Shown here: piece after piece, positions 18,898 through 26,645 of the stretch
How positions within the stretch are numbered: position 1 is the stretch's first letter
How the letters are laid out: each line of letters opens with the position of its first letter
Source of the DNA: Desulfovibrio intestinalis
GTDB lineage: Bacteria > Desulfobacterota > Desulfovibrionia > Desulfovibrionales > Desulfovibrionaceae
Assembly: GCF_014202345.1 (NCBI RefSeq)
Contig: NZ_JACHGO010000001.1
Span: forward strand, 248,001-312,000
Direction of reading: 5' to 3'
DNA length: 64,000 nucleotides
Made by a program: the position numbers and the translations under genes
The notes under the pieces: generated by a model
Databases searched by the model: none
What the model saw: only the letters and a program-made list of their open reading frames with translations
What the model was told of the DNA's origin: nothing

Positions 18898-19425
18898 AAG
18901 TCACTCCTTAAAAGTTGTTTCCCGCACTCATTGGTGAGGAAATGTTTCTGATTAAGAGTGACCTTATCATTGTGGTTTTTGTGGATACAGGATCTAATTC
19001 TAAATTAACGATGTTTTTTCTTGAAAAAATCAAGTGAACCCCAACTCCCCCTAGTATCCGCTGTTGACCCTCCCTCAGAAAAGTATGCCATTGAAAAGTT
19101 AGTGATCCTGTAAAAACTGTGCTCCGGTTCTTCACTGGCGTCGGATGACAATTTCTGACTAGCTCTATTATTATGGGCCTGAAAGATATTGCCGAAGTTA
19201 TACGAGAAACCCCAGAAGAAACAAAGATTATTGCTTCCTATCTGGACGCAGTAGGTCATGCAATGATTGGCAGAAAAGAAGTCCGCCAGTTCGTTAAGGT
19301 TGTTATAGCCAACCTTCAAGATGGTTATCCCCGAAGATGACGATCTGCTGAGATCCCAAATCTAAATATAGAGGGTTTAAACAGCCAGAAAATTTTCGGG
19401 ACGCTATATGGCCTCTTTTTTTATT
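18898..19425. other. intergenic region with one possible small gene
   Basis: I see no strong coding signal here except the 55-codon frame at 19173-19340. A T-rich tract at 19410-19425 lies just before the merR stop and may be part of its terminator. Confidence 0.4.
19173..19340 (+). CDS. possible 55-aa protein
   Basis: The frame MGLKDIAEVIRETPEETKII continues to QFVKVVIANLQDGYPRR with a protein-like composition. An in-frame stop lies just upstream. There is no convincing ribosome binding site and no recognised family. It may be the tail of a decayed gene. Confidence 0.25.
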   Translation: MGLKDIAEVIRETPEETKIIASYLDAVGHAMIGRKEVRQFVKVVIANLQDGYPRR

Positions 19426-19857
19426 TTAACCCCGTGCTTTTTGCTGACGATGGCGTGCACAGTCGGGACAACTATCCCCCTTGTTCAGACTGTCGATTAT
19501 CCCTCGGCCGGGTTTTTTTCTGGCGCATTCCAGCAATTGTTCCAACTGCCATTCCAGGTGGACAAGTGATTCTATTTGCATTCGCACATTGACAATATGT
19601 TTTTTTACCAGAGCATTGGCAAATTCACATCTTGCTTGTGGGTTATTTTTGTAAGCCAAAAGTTGACGAATGTCGGACAATCCTATGCCGTGTTGACGGC
19701 AATGTTTTATGAATCGCAGCCGTTCAAAATCGTCGTTTCCATAAATTCTGTAATTTGAATCGGAGCGGACAGGAGCATCCAGCAAACCTTCCTTTTCATA
19801 AAACCGTATCGTGACAGTCTGAATCCCAGATAATTTTGCCAACTCACCAATTTTCAT
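19426..19857 (-). CDS. second MerR-family heavy-metal regulator
   Basis: The 143-aa protein is clearly paralogous to the MerR at 12591 (KIGELAKLSGIQTVTIRFYEKEGLL; RFIKHCRQHG; KKHIVNV). Its metal Cys pattern differs: ARCEF, LLECARKK, and CPDC near the C-terminus. GGGA lies upstream of the ATG. It is divergent from psd, whose promoter has the MerR-type 19-nt spacer, so this is its likely regulator. Confidence 0.88.
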   Translation of the reverse strand: MKIGELAKLSGIQTVTIRFYEKEGLLDAPVRSDSNYRIYGNDDFERLRFIKHCRQHGIGLSDIRQLLAYKNNPQARCEFANALVKKHIVNVRMQIESLVHLEWQLEQLLECARKKPGRGIIDSLNKGDSCPDCARHRQQKARG

Positions 19858-19893
19858 TATTTTCCCACCATAAAAGATATTTGTTGGATTACC

Positions 19894-19924
19894 TTGACCT
19901 TATAGTGACTATAAGCATTAAAAT
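19894..19924 (+). promoter_or_regulatory. MerR-type promoter for psd and the ahb-like gene
   Basis: TTGACC, a 19-nt spacer with the perfect dyad CTTATAGTGACTATAAG, then TAAAAT. It is nearly the same as the metal ATPase promoters and lies 63 nt upstream of psd, between divergent merR and psd. Confidence 0.8.
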
Positions 19925-19986
19925 TTCCAAAAGCTAGGACTGGCTGTGGCGTTAGCTTCAACACTTCAAATGCGAATGAGATCCCC

Positions 19987-20631
19987 ATGAAAAAAGCATC
20001 TATTGGCCTTGCGGTTGAAGGCTTACCATTCATTCTTTTGTGCTCTTTTTCCGCCCTGATATTTTCGCTTATTGGCTGCTGGCCGTTGACACTTGTTCTG
20101 CTTGTGGCCACGTGGTTTTCCAGTCATTTTTTTCGTGATCCTGAAAGAGTCGTTCCAACCGAAGAGGGAATTGCCGTCAGCCCTGCGGATGGGAAAGTTG
20201 TTAAGATTCAGGAAGCGCCAGAGCCGTTTACGGGGCAACCTCGTGTGTGCATCAGTGTCTTTATGAATCTGTTCAACGTGCATGTGAACAGGGTGCCAGT
20301 AACGGCCAAAATCTCCGCTATTACCTATTATCCTGGAAAGTTTTTTAACGCCTCACTGGATAAAGCGTCCAAGTACAACGAACGGTGCGCCTACTCCATT
20401 GAAAGCTCGGATGGAAATTTTGTCATGGTACAAATTGCGGGATTGGTGGCACAGCGCATCGTGTGTCGTGTCGATGAAGCGGATGAACTGAAACGCGGTG
20501 AACGCTTCGGCATGATTAAATTTGGCTCCAGAGTAGACCTGTATCTGCCAGAAAACTACTCCCCCATTGTTTCAATAGGGGAGAGTGTGTTTGCCGGACA
20601 AACTGTTATAGCACAGAGGAAACAGTACTGA
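19987..20631 (+). CDS. psd: phosphatidylserine decarboxylase, short (PSD-A) form
   Basis: The 214-aa enzyme makes phosphatidylethanolamine from phosphatidylserine in the inner membrane. N-terminal membrane segments (about 8-45) precede FFRDPER and SPADGKV. FMNLFNVHVNR is the conserved His region. The cleavage site KFGSRVDLYLP places Gly-Ser near residue 180, where autocleavage makes the pyruvoyl cofactor. This is the short archaeal-type form. A metal-type MerR promoter and an overlapping siroheme-decarboxylase-like gene are unexpected company for a phospholipid enzyme. Confidence 0.88.
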   Translation: MKKASIGLAVEGLPFILLCSFSALIFSLIGCWPLTLVLLVATWFSSHFFRDPERVVPTEEGIAVSPADGKVVKIQEAPEPFTGQPRVCISVFMNLFNVHVNRVPVTAKISAITYYPGKFFNASLDKASKYNERCAYSIESSDGNFVMVQIAGLVAQRIVCRVDEADELKRGERFGMIKFGSRVDLYLPENYSPIVSIGESVFAGQTVIAQRKQY

Positions 20632-21155
20632 TGACAGGCAATGACGCAATCTCGCCAAGACACGAATTAGACGGGGGAGCTATCGATCCTTGCCCTGATG
20701 ATATGCTTGATTCTGTTGACCGCCGCATTCTCAACATCATCCAGAGTTCATTTCCGCTAGAGTCTCGACCCTATGCCGTTATCGGGCGGGCTGCGGGTGT
20801 GTCGGAGGAAGAGGCTTTTTCCCGCGTCCAAAAAATGAAGGGGCGGAAAACCATTCGTAGGATTGGTGCAAATTTTGACGCGGCCAAGCTCGGATTCAGG
20901 AGTACGCTCTGTGCTGCAAAAGTGCCGGAGGCAAAACTGGCCGCATTTGTGGCCGAAGTTAACGCCCATCCTGGCGTTACCCACAACTATCTACGCAGCC
21001 ACGAATATAACGTTTGGTTTACTTGCATAGCACCTTCATGGGAAATGCTTTGCGCTATTGTTGACGGCATAGCAGATAAAATGGGCATTGCCGTTCTGAA
21101 CCTTCCAATGACCAGACTATACAAGGTCAAAGTGGACTTCAAAATGGAGAAATAG
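20631..21155 (+). CDS. AhbA/AhbB-like siroheme decarboxylase subunit (Lrp/AsnC fold)
   Basis: The 174-aa protein has the family's winged-helix start (DSVDRRILNIIQSSFPLESRPYAVIGRAAG). RRIGANFD and THNYLRSHEYNVWFT follow, characteristic of AhbA/B and NirDLGH proteins that decarboxylate siroheme to didecarboxysiroheme. Sulfate reducers use this for heme and the d1 pathway family. Only one subunit is encoded here, whereas the enzyme normally pairs AhbA with AhbB. It overlaps the psd stop by 1 nt (ATGA-type). It could instead have become a regulator, but the catalytic-type His/Tyr/Arg motif is intact. Confidence 0.8.
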   Translation: MTGNDAISPRHELDGGAIDPCPDDMLDSVDRRILNIIQSSFPLESRPYAVIGRAAGVSEEEAFSRVQKMKGRKTIRRIGANFDAAKLGFRSTLCAAKVPEAKLAAFVAEVNAHPGVTHNYLRSHEYNVWFTCIAPSWEMLCAIVDGIADKMGIAVLNLPMTRLYKVKVDFKMEK

Positions 21156-21462
21156 CAAGCGGATAGTAATTCAACTTACTGTTAAATAGGAGAATTTGAA
21201 AAAGAGCGAACAACGCTAAGTTCGCCGTTACGAGCGAATTGGCAATGAAAAGTCTGCCCAAGCTGCTGCGCACAGTAAGGCATTTAACATCAGCATACTG
21301 CACTTTGTATGTCTTTGATGCCTTTGTGCGTTGACTCTTGAGAAATGGATCAACTATTTCTCGCTTGTGGCTTTTATAACCGCTTTGTACTTGTTACAGG
21401 CGGTTTTTTTGTATGGAGCTGCATCGTCGCGGTGTGCGGAAAACTCCAAAAGGAGTTTTTGT
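21156..21462. other. intergenic, no gene seen
   Basis: A short dyad AAACTCC-AAA-GGAGTTT at its end overlaps the ribosome binding site of the next small gene and could mask it. Otherwise I see nothing. Confidence 0.35.
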
Positions 21463-21648
21463 ATGGATAGGGACAAAATTGAATTGGAAAAATTAGAACA
21501 ACTTTGCCGTGAAGTGATTAGTGGGGTTTTGCTCACATGCGAATCGGAACTAATCAAGCATGGTGGAGAAATAAAGGGTCTACCATCTGCTGCAATGGCC
21601 GTGAGAGAATCCATCCTGACTTTTTTGGCTCTGATCAGTCTTGAATAG
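21463..21648 (+). CDS. small hypothetical protein
   Basis: A 61-aa protein (MDRDKIELEKLEQLCREVIS and following) with AAAAGGAG about 7 nt upstream. A longer frame from 21331 would add a hydrophobic N-terminus but has no ribosome binding site. No family is recognised. Confidence 0.4.
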   Translation: MDRDKIELEKLEQLCREVISGVLLTCESELIKHGGEIKGLPSAAMAVRESILTFLALISLE

Positions 21649-21756
21649 CATTCCTCACAATTTAACCCGTGCCGACATTTGTGGGCACGATAATCTGCGC
21701 TAGCGACATCCCTGGCTGTCAAACAAATTTCACCTACTCGTCTATTATGTCAAATT

Positions 21757-22002
21757 ATGGCAAATCGACGAGTAAAAAAGAGTCCATATTTCGGCGAAGT
21801 ATTACGCGCTTACAGGATTGAAAGGCAGCTCACACAAGAGCAGCTTAGTGAGCGTGTCGATGTTTTGCGGACTTTTATTAGCTCACTGGAAAATGGTGCA
21901 AGGCAGCCAAGTTTTGAAATGATCTTTCGGCTTGCCAAGGCGTTGGACACAACCCCCGGAAAGCTGCTTGACCCCGTTGCCGAAAAAATGGAACAACAAT
22001 AA
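21757..22002 (+). CDS. Xre-family helix-turn-helix regulator
   Basis: This 81-aa single-domain Cro/C1-type DNA-binding protein contains LRAYRIERQLTQEQLSERVDVLRTFISSLENGARQP (HTH at about 14-65). It ends immediately before the convergent relaxase stop, so it may regulate mobilisation genes or act for the ICE. The target is unknown. Confidence 0.85.
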   Translation: MANRRVKKSPYFGEVLRAYRIERQLTQEQLSERVDVLRTFISSLENGARQPSFEMIFRLAKALDTTPGKLLDPVAEKMEQQ

Positions 22003-23658
22003 CTACCGCTCCCTACTCTGTTGTTGCTTCCAGTGCTGCTCCTTCTCCAGCTTTTTTTTCAGCCGCACAATTTTGTTTTCCTCTACATGCATCCCCTTTC
22101 CCCATTTTTTCTGCGCGTACTGAACTGCTGTGTGCCGTGCGGCCTCATTGTTGCCCGAAAAGAGTATCTCCTTTCCGCTGTCCATAATTCTTCCGCCGTC
22201 GGGCAGGGAGAAGATGACGGTTCCCTTGCGGTCTATTATTGCAGAGAAATGGGCGGCAATCTGCTCCATGCGTAATATCGCCAAAAGCTGCTTTCTGCCC
22301 TGACAGCTCAGGTTTTCATTCTTCAAGGCGGCTACTTCCCTGGCTGCGTATTCTACCTGGATTTTTGAATGGTTCTCTGCGAACTTTTCCTTGCTGTGCT
22401 GTGACCATGCTTTTGCTCTAGTGGATTGCGGTTCCCGCTCCGGCTCCGCAGTCCTCTGTTTGGAACGCAAAATGGCTAAAGCGATTTCATTGCCCTGACC
22501 AGCTTTATATTGCAGGAAACCATTCCATGAAGTGAAAGGAACCTCTCCACGTATATCCTCACGAGTAGATTGAAACGGCAGTTTGGCTCTGGCGATTTCC
22601 TCTGCCTCATGCTTGTGGGCCAGTTGCAGCAGACCAAGGCGGTTCTTTTTTGCTATGTTCAGCCGTTCCAATTCCCTGCGTTTGGCCGCCCATTTTTCTT
22701 TGATCGCAACTATAGCAGCGCCTTCCTGATCCTTGACGGTGGCCAAGCCTGATTTTCGTTTTTCAATGCCTTGTTGGTATTCCGCATACAAAGCGCCGCG
22801 TTCTGGAGAACGATGCAAGGGGGTTGCCTGATACCGGCTTTGCTCTGGTATTTTTCCCAAGTTCCGCGCTGGAAGGTACAGCCCGAATTTTTCCTCCAAC
22901 TTTTTCAGCGACAAGGCTCTGTCTACCATGCTGGCTTTTGCGGTATGCCGCTGATTATGGCGATCAGCCAGAATTAGACCGTTACCACGTGGTTTTATCA
23001 CCAAGCCATGCCGGGCAAGCCTCTCATGAAGTGTTTGCCAGTCCGTTGCCGCTGTCAGAAGATATAAAATGCTGTCTCTGCGGCCTTGGGCATACGACTC
23101 AAATGATTGCTGGCCAGTATGGGTTTCAATAAGCATGGCTTTCGCGCTCAAAGGTCGTTGCTTGTCTTTAGTTCGGCCATTATCAATGGTAAGACCATAT
23201 TCCCACTCCAGTTCTCGGCATATTTTGTCCCGCTTCCAGTAATCGCGGAATGGTTCATGCCGAGTATATTTCTCCGGGTGGATCATGCTGTATGCTATGT
23301 GCATATGAAGATTGGCCGTGTTTTTGTGGACGCCGCAATGTCGCTGATGCTCGGCATATCCCAATGCGGTGGCAAAGCGTTCTTCGATGACCCTGAAAAG
23401 CGCTGGCGTCAGCTTGGCCTCGTCCTCCGAGCGGAAGCTGATTATAAGGTGATAGGTCTTGCCCTGTCGGCTGCGAGTGTTCATGGCCTGAACATCTATG
23501 ACATCGGCAATAGCCTCATGGTAATCATCGTCACCAAGGCATCCGGCGCACCAGCGCATGAGACATTTTTCGCCTCCATGCCTGGCATCGGCAATGTACT
23601 CTGCAAGACGGGCGTAGCTGGCATTTTTGGGGCTAATGTCCACTTTTTTGCTGATCAT
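22003..23658 (-). CDS. conjugative relaxase (MOB_P, TraI/VirD2-like)
   Basis: The 551-aa protein nicks oriT and pilots the strand. The N-terminal relaxase domain has the early YARLAEYIAD Tyr region and motif III HCGVHKNTANLHMHIAYS (metal-binding His triad). A charged, helical C-terminal half follows. It overlaps the MobC-like gene by the ATGA stop/start. The product is shorter than RP4 TraI (732 aa) but longer than small mobilisation relaxases. Confidence 0.9.
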   Translation of the reverse strand: MISKKVDISPKNASYARLAEYIADARHGGEKCLMRWCAGCLGDDDYHEAIADVIDVQAMNTRSRQGKTYHLIISFRSEDEAKLTPALFRVIEERFATALGYAEHQRHCGVHKNTANLHMHIAYSMIHPEKYTRHEPFRDYWKRDKICRELEWEYGLTIDNGRTKDKQRPLSAKAMLIETHTGQQSFESYAQGRRDSILYLLTAATDWQTLHERLARHGLVIKPRGNGLILADRHNQRHTAKASMVDRALSLKKLEEKFGLYLPARNLGKIPEQSRYQATPLHRSPERGALYAEYQQGIEKRKSGLATVKDQEGAAIVAIKEKWAAKRRELERLNIAKKNRLGLLQLAHKHEAEEIARAKLPFQSTREDIRGEVPFTSWNGFLQYKAGQGNEIALAILRSKQRTAEPEREPQSTRAKAWSQHSKEKFAENHSKIQVEYAAREVAALKNENLSCQGRKQLLAILRMEQIAAHFSAIIDRKGTVIFSLPDGGRIMDSGKEILFSGNNEAARHTAVQYAQKKWGKGMHVEENKIVRLKKKLEKEQHWKQQQSRER

Positions 23659-23972
23659 CGTATGACCGCTATGGCCTGCTGAACTTCCCGCTGCCGGGCG
23701 TCCAGCTCATGTAAAAGACGGTGAACTGTCTGCCTGTCCGCGCCATTTGCCAATGCCTGCTTCACCAGCCCGCCAAGTCTGCCGAGGTCGCCTTTTAGCC
23801 GTCGTAATTCAATCCTTGCCTCCTGATGTTCCAGGCTTGGGACGGAAAACCCAAGGCACACCCTTTTGCTGAACGTGGAAAGGGACAGCCCCGCCTTGCG
23901 GGCCGATGCTCTGATCTGTGCGTGTTCCTCTGGGGTCAGATAGGTTCTGAGAATCAACTTTTTGCTCGACAC
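23655..23972 (-). CDS. MobC/TraJ-like relaxosome accessory protein
   Basis: The 105-aa basic protein has a ribbon-helix-helix-like start (LILRTYLTPEEHAQIRASARKAGLSLSTFSKRVCLG) and a helical C-terminus, as in TraJ/MobC proteins that bind oriT and recruit the relaxase. It starts at GTG with AGGAGG 6 nt upstream. It overlaps the relaxase at its 3' end and the transglycosylase at its 5' end. Confidence 0.85.
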   Translation of the reverse strand: MSSKKLILRTYLTPEEHAQIRASARKAGLSLSTFSKRVCLGFSVPSLEHQEARIELRRLKGDLGRLGGLVKQALANGADRQTVHRLLHELDARQREVQQAIAVIR

Positions 23973-24456
23973 AAGGAGCCTCCTGAATTCTGGAGGCTCC
24001 TAGGCCTGCATAGTGACGATAAACGAGCCAAGCGTAGCGCCTGCCACGCTCCGGGTCTGGGGAATGGTATTTGCCCACGGCTTTCCAGTTCAGTCCGTGC
24101 CGGGCGATCTCTTCCGCAAGTATCCATGTACCCCAACGCTCATTGGTGGCCGGGTCGAGCAGTGATAGCGGGTCTATGCCGTAACGCTCCATCCACCATG
24201 AATTTATCTGCATTTTGCCAACGTCAAAAGACAGGCCAGCCGCAATCGCCCTTTGTATGAGCTGTTCCGCTTTCTCCCGCGTGGCAGGGGAGTAGGATCT
24301 TCCGGCTATATTGACCGCAAAAGGGTTTAGGCCGGATTCCTGAAGGGCGATAGCTTCCACCAGTTGGGCGGGCGGCTCTGGCTTGGCGTAAAGTTCCGCT
24401 GCAACTGTTGGCGTATGCAGACAAAGCAGAGCTACCAGCGTGAGTATTTTTTTCAT
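23809..24456 (-). CDS. lytic transglycosylase (VirB1/TrbN-like)
   Basis: The 215-aa product has a signal peptide (residues 1-19) and an SLT fold with ALQESGLNPFAVN (catalytic Glu) and VGKMQINSWWM. Such enzymes open peptidoglycan for the mating channel. The reading frame runs 164 nt into the MobC-like gene, so the last 50 or so residues are a probable frame overrun without homology. It heads the mobilisation operon. Confidence 0.85.
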   Translation of the reverse strand: MKKILTLVALLCLHTPTVAAELYAKPEPPAQLVEAIALQESGLNPFAVNIAGRSYSPATREKAEQLIQRAIAAGLSFDVGKMQINSWWMERYGIDPLSLLDPATNERWGTWILAEEIARHGLNWKAVGKYHSPDPERGRRYAWLVYRHYAGLGASRIQEAPCVEQKVDSQNLSDPRGTRTDQSIGPQGGAVPFHVQQKGVPWVFRPKPGTSGGKD

Positions 24457-24494
24457 TGGGCCAGCCCTCTGATTATGCGTTGAGCGGAACGCGA

Positions 24495-24530
24495 ATAAGC
24501 AGCCCCGCAGGGCAGGAATGGAATGGAACC
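24495..24530 (-). other. candidate oriT nick region
   Basis: On the minus strand the sequence TTCCTGCCCTGCGGGGCTGC resembles the P-type nic core (RP4 ATCCTG/C followed by CCGGCTG). It includes a CCCTGCGGGG dyad and lies just upstream of the transglycosylase-MobC-relaxase operon, where an oriT is expected. This is a motif-level call. The rest of 24457-24842 shows no gene. Confidence 0.45.
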
Positions 24531-24842
24531 ACTGAAGGTGGGTACACTTCCTCTGTCCTGTCCTCTTAAATGCCCATACAGTAGCATATGAATAGCGATT
24601 TAAGAATACATAAGCCGGTATTATGTTTACTTATTGCAATCTATGGCTATGGATTGTTGTCTATGCTTGCCGGCGCTAAATTATGAATGCGCTCCATCTG
24701 TGTATGGCTGAATATGCCTGTGCAGTGCGTTATGGGCAAAACGAGGAGCTTATGAGGATGACTTGAAGAGCGTAATCGGCTAATTTAACATCAGATGCTG
24801 CAAAAATAGATGCTACGGGTAGTAGATTTATAGGGGGGAAAC

Positions 24843-26645
24843 TTGAATATTTCTCGAATGAAAATTGAAAATTTTCGGAATTTTTCCGATTTTGATGTGG
24901 CGCTTAATGGCAATATTGTCGTAGTTGGAGAAAACCGTGTGGGTAAAAGTAACCTGATGTACGCTCTTCAGCTACTATTTGACCCAGGTTTGCCAGATAG
25001 CGCACGACAACTCACCTTGGCAGATTTTTGGGACGGCTTGGAGGATATAGGCTCAGAGGACAAAATAACCATCATGGTTGAGATTGTAAATTTTGAAAGT
25101 GATCTCGATCTGTTAGCCATTCTTACTGATTTTAGAGTTGATAGTGACCCTCAGACGGTTCGGTTAACCTATGAGTTTCGCCCTAAACCAAGCCTTGAGA
25201 ACGAGCCCACATCTGAAGATGACTATGAATTCATTTGCTATGGTGGCGAAAGCGAGACGAAACGATTTGGTCACGATTTGCGGCGCCGAATCCGACTGGA
25301 CTTGCTTCCGGCTTTGCGGGATGCAGAGGGAGAATTGGCTAACTGGCGGCGTTCCCCATTAAGAACTCTACTTGAAAGAGCTTTTAGCAGTATTGACCGT
25401 GAAGATCTTGATGAAATCAGAGAGGCCATGGAGGGTGCAACAGACAAGCTTACTGAATTTGAGTCTGTAGAGACACTTGAAGGGCAACTTAAAGAGCTTT
25501 TTACAGAGATGAGCGGCCCCAAACAAGATGTAAAACTGAACTTGGGGGTTGCAACTACAAGCCTTGCTCATATTTACAGAAATATCAAGCTGTTGATTGA
25601 TGAAGGACGTCGATCAATTTCTGATGCCAGTCTGGGCTCTGCAAACCTAGTGCTACTTACTCTCAAGGCTTTAGAGTTACAGCTTCAAATTGACGAAAAC
25701 AGTCGAGATCATACTATTTTTGCAATTGAAGAACCTGAAGCCCATTTACACCCGCATTTGCAACGTTCTGTTTATCGTCATCTTTTTATGACATTTGCCA
25801 ATGGGGAAGATAAAAATGCGTTATCAATTATTCTGACAACGCATTCCCCTCATATTGCGAGTATTGCCCCGCTGAGTTCTCTCCTTTTGTTAAAGGATAC
25901 GGAAGATGGCACTATTGGTCACTCAACCGCCCGTATTTCGTTGACAGACGCGGACGTAGAGGATCTCGAGCGCTATCTCGATGTGACTCGTGCGGAAATG
26001 CTTTTTTCGCGAGGAGTAATTCTTGTTGAAGGTGATGCAGAAAAGTTTCTTGTACCTGTTTTTGCCAAAACGCTCGGTCACAATCTTGACTATCTCGGTA
26101 TAACAGTTTGCTCCGTCTCTGGAACAAATTTCACTCCATATGTTAAATTTTTTAGTGCGCTAGGAATCCCATTTGCCGTTATTACAGATTGGGATCCCGC
26201 TGGTAAAAATAGACCACGGGGCATAAATCGCTCAAAGCAGCTAGTTTTAGTGAGTGAGGAAATTCGATCAGGTTCATCGCAAAAGGGCCTTCGAGGGGAG
26301 CTCAATCAATTATTGGAACAAGAAGGCGAAATTGTATTTTGCAATAGATGTGAAGACTTCGGCATCTTCACTAATTACCACACGTTAGAGGTAGATCTGT
26401 TTAACGATGGCTTTCACGAGGAGATCATTGCCACCCTTAATGAGCAACGGTGGGGGAGCAAAAGAAAAGGATGGATCGAGGAATGGTCTGCGGATAAAAG
26501 CATGCTGGATGTTGATATTTATTTGAGGCTGATCGAAACTATTGGGAAGGGACGCTTTGCGCAACGCCTCGCTTCCCGTGTTAGCGGCATGAAGCCACCT
26601 AAATATATACAAAAAGCAGTTGAATACGTGGTTAGCCGTGTCTAA
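24843..26645 (+). CDS. gajA: GajA-like OLD-family ATPase/TOPRIM endonuclease (Gabija)
   Basis: The 600-aa protein has an ABC-type ATPase head with Walker A GENRVGKSN (29-37), a late EEPEAHLHP Walker B/signature region and THSPHI. The C-terminal TOPRIM nuclease has Glu396 in LVEGDAEKF and D449-W-D451. This layout and the adjacent UvrD-like helicase define Gabija, an anti-phage system in which GajA cuts DNA when nucleotide levels fall. The TTG start has AGGGGGGAA just upstream, and an ATG five codons in is the alternative. It lies beside the relaxase operon in the ICE. Confidence 0.85.
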   Translation: MNISRMKIENFRNFSDFDVALNGNIVVVGENRVGKSNLMYALQLLFDPGLPDSARQLTLADFWDGLEDIGSEDKITIMVEIVNFESDLDLLAILTDFRVDSDPQTVRLTYEFRPKPSLENEPTSEDDYEFICYGGESETKRFGHDLRRRIRLDLLPALRDAEGELANWRRSPLRTLLERAFSSIDREDLDEIREAMEGATDKLTEFESVETLEGQLKELFTEMSGPKQDVKLNLGVATTSLAHIYRNIKLLIDEGRRSISDASLGSANLVLLTLKALELQLQIDENSRDHTIFAIEEPEAHLHPHLQRSVYRHLFMTFANGEDKNALSIILTTHSPHIASIAPLSSLLLLKDTEDGTIGHSTARISLTDADVEDLERYLDVTRAEMLFSRGVILVEGDAEKFLVPVFAKTLGHNLDYLGITVCSVSGTNFTPYVKFFSALGIPFAVITDWDPAGKNRPRGINRSKQLVLVSEEIRSGSSQKGLRGELNQLLEQEGEIVFCNRCEDFGIFTNYHTLEVDLFNDGFHEEIIATLNEQRWGSKRKGWIEEWSADKSMLDVDIYLRLIETIGKGRFAQRLASRVSGMKPPKYIQKAVEYVVSRV

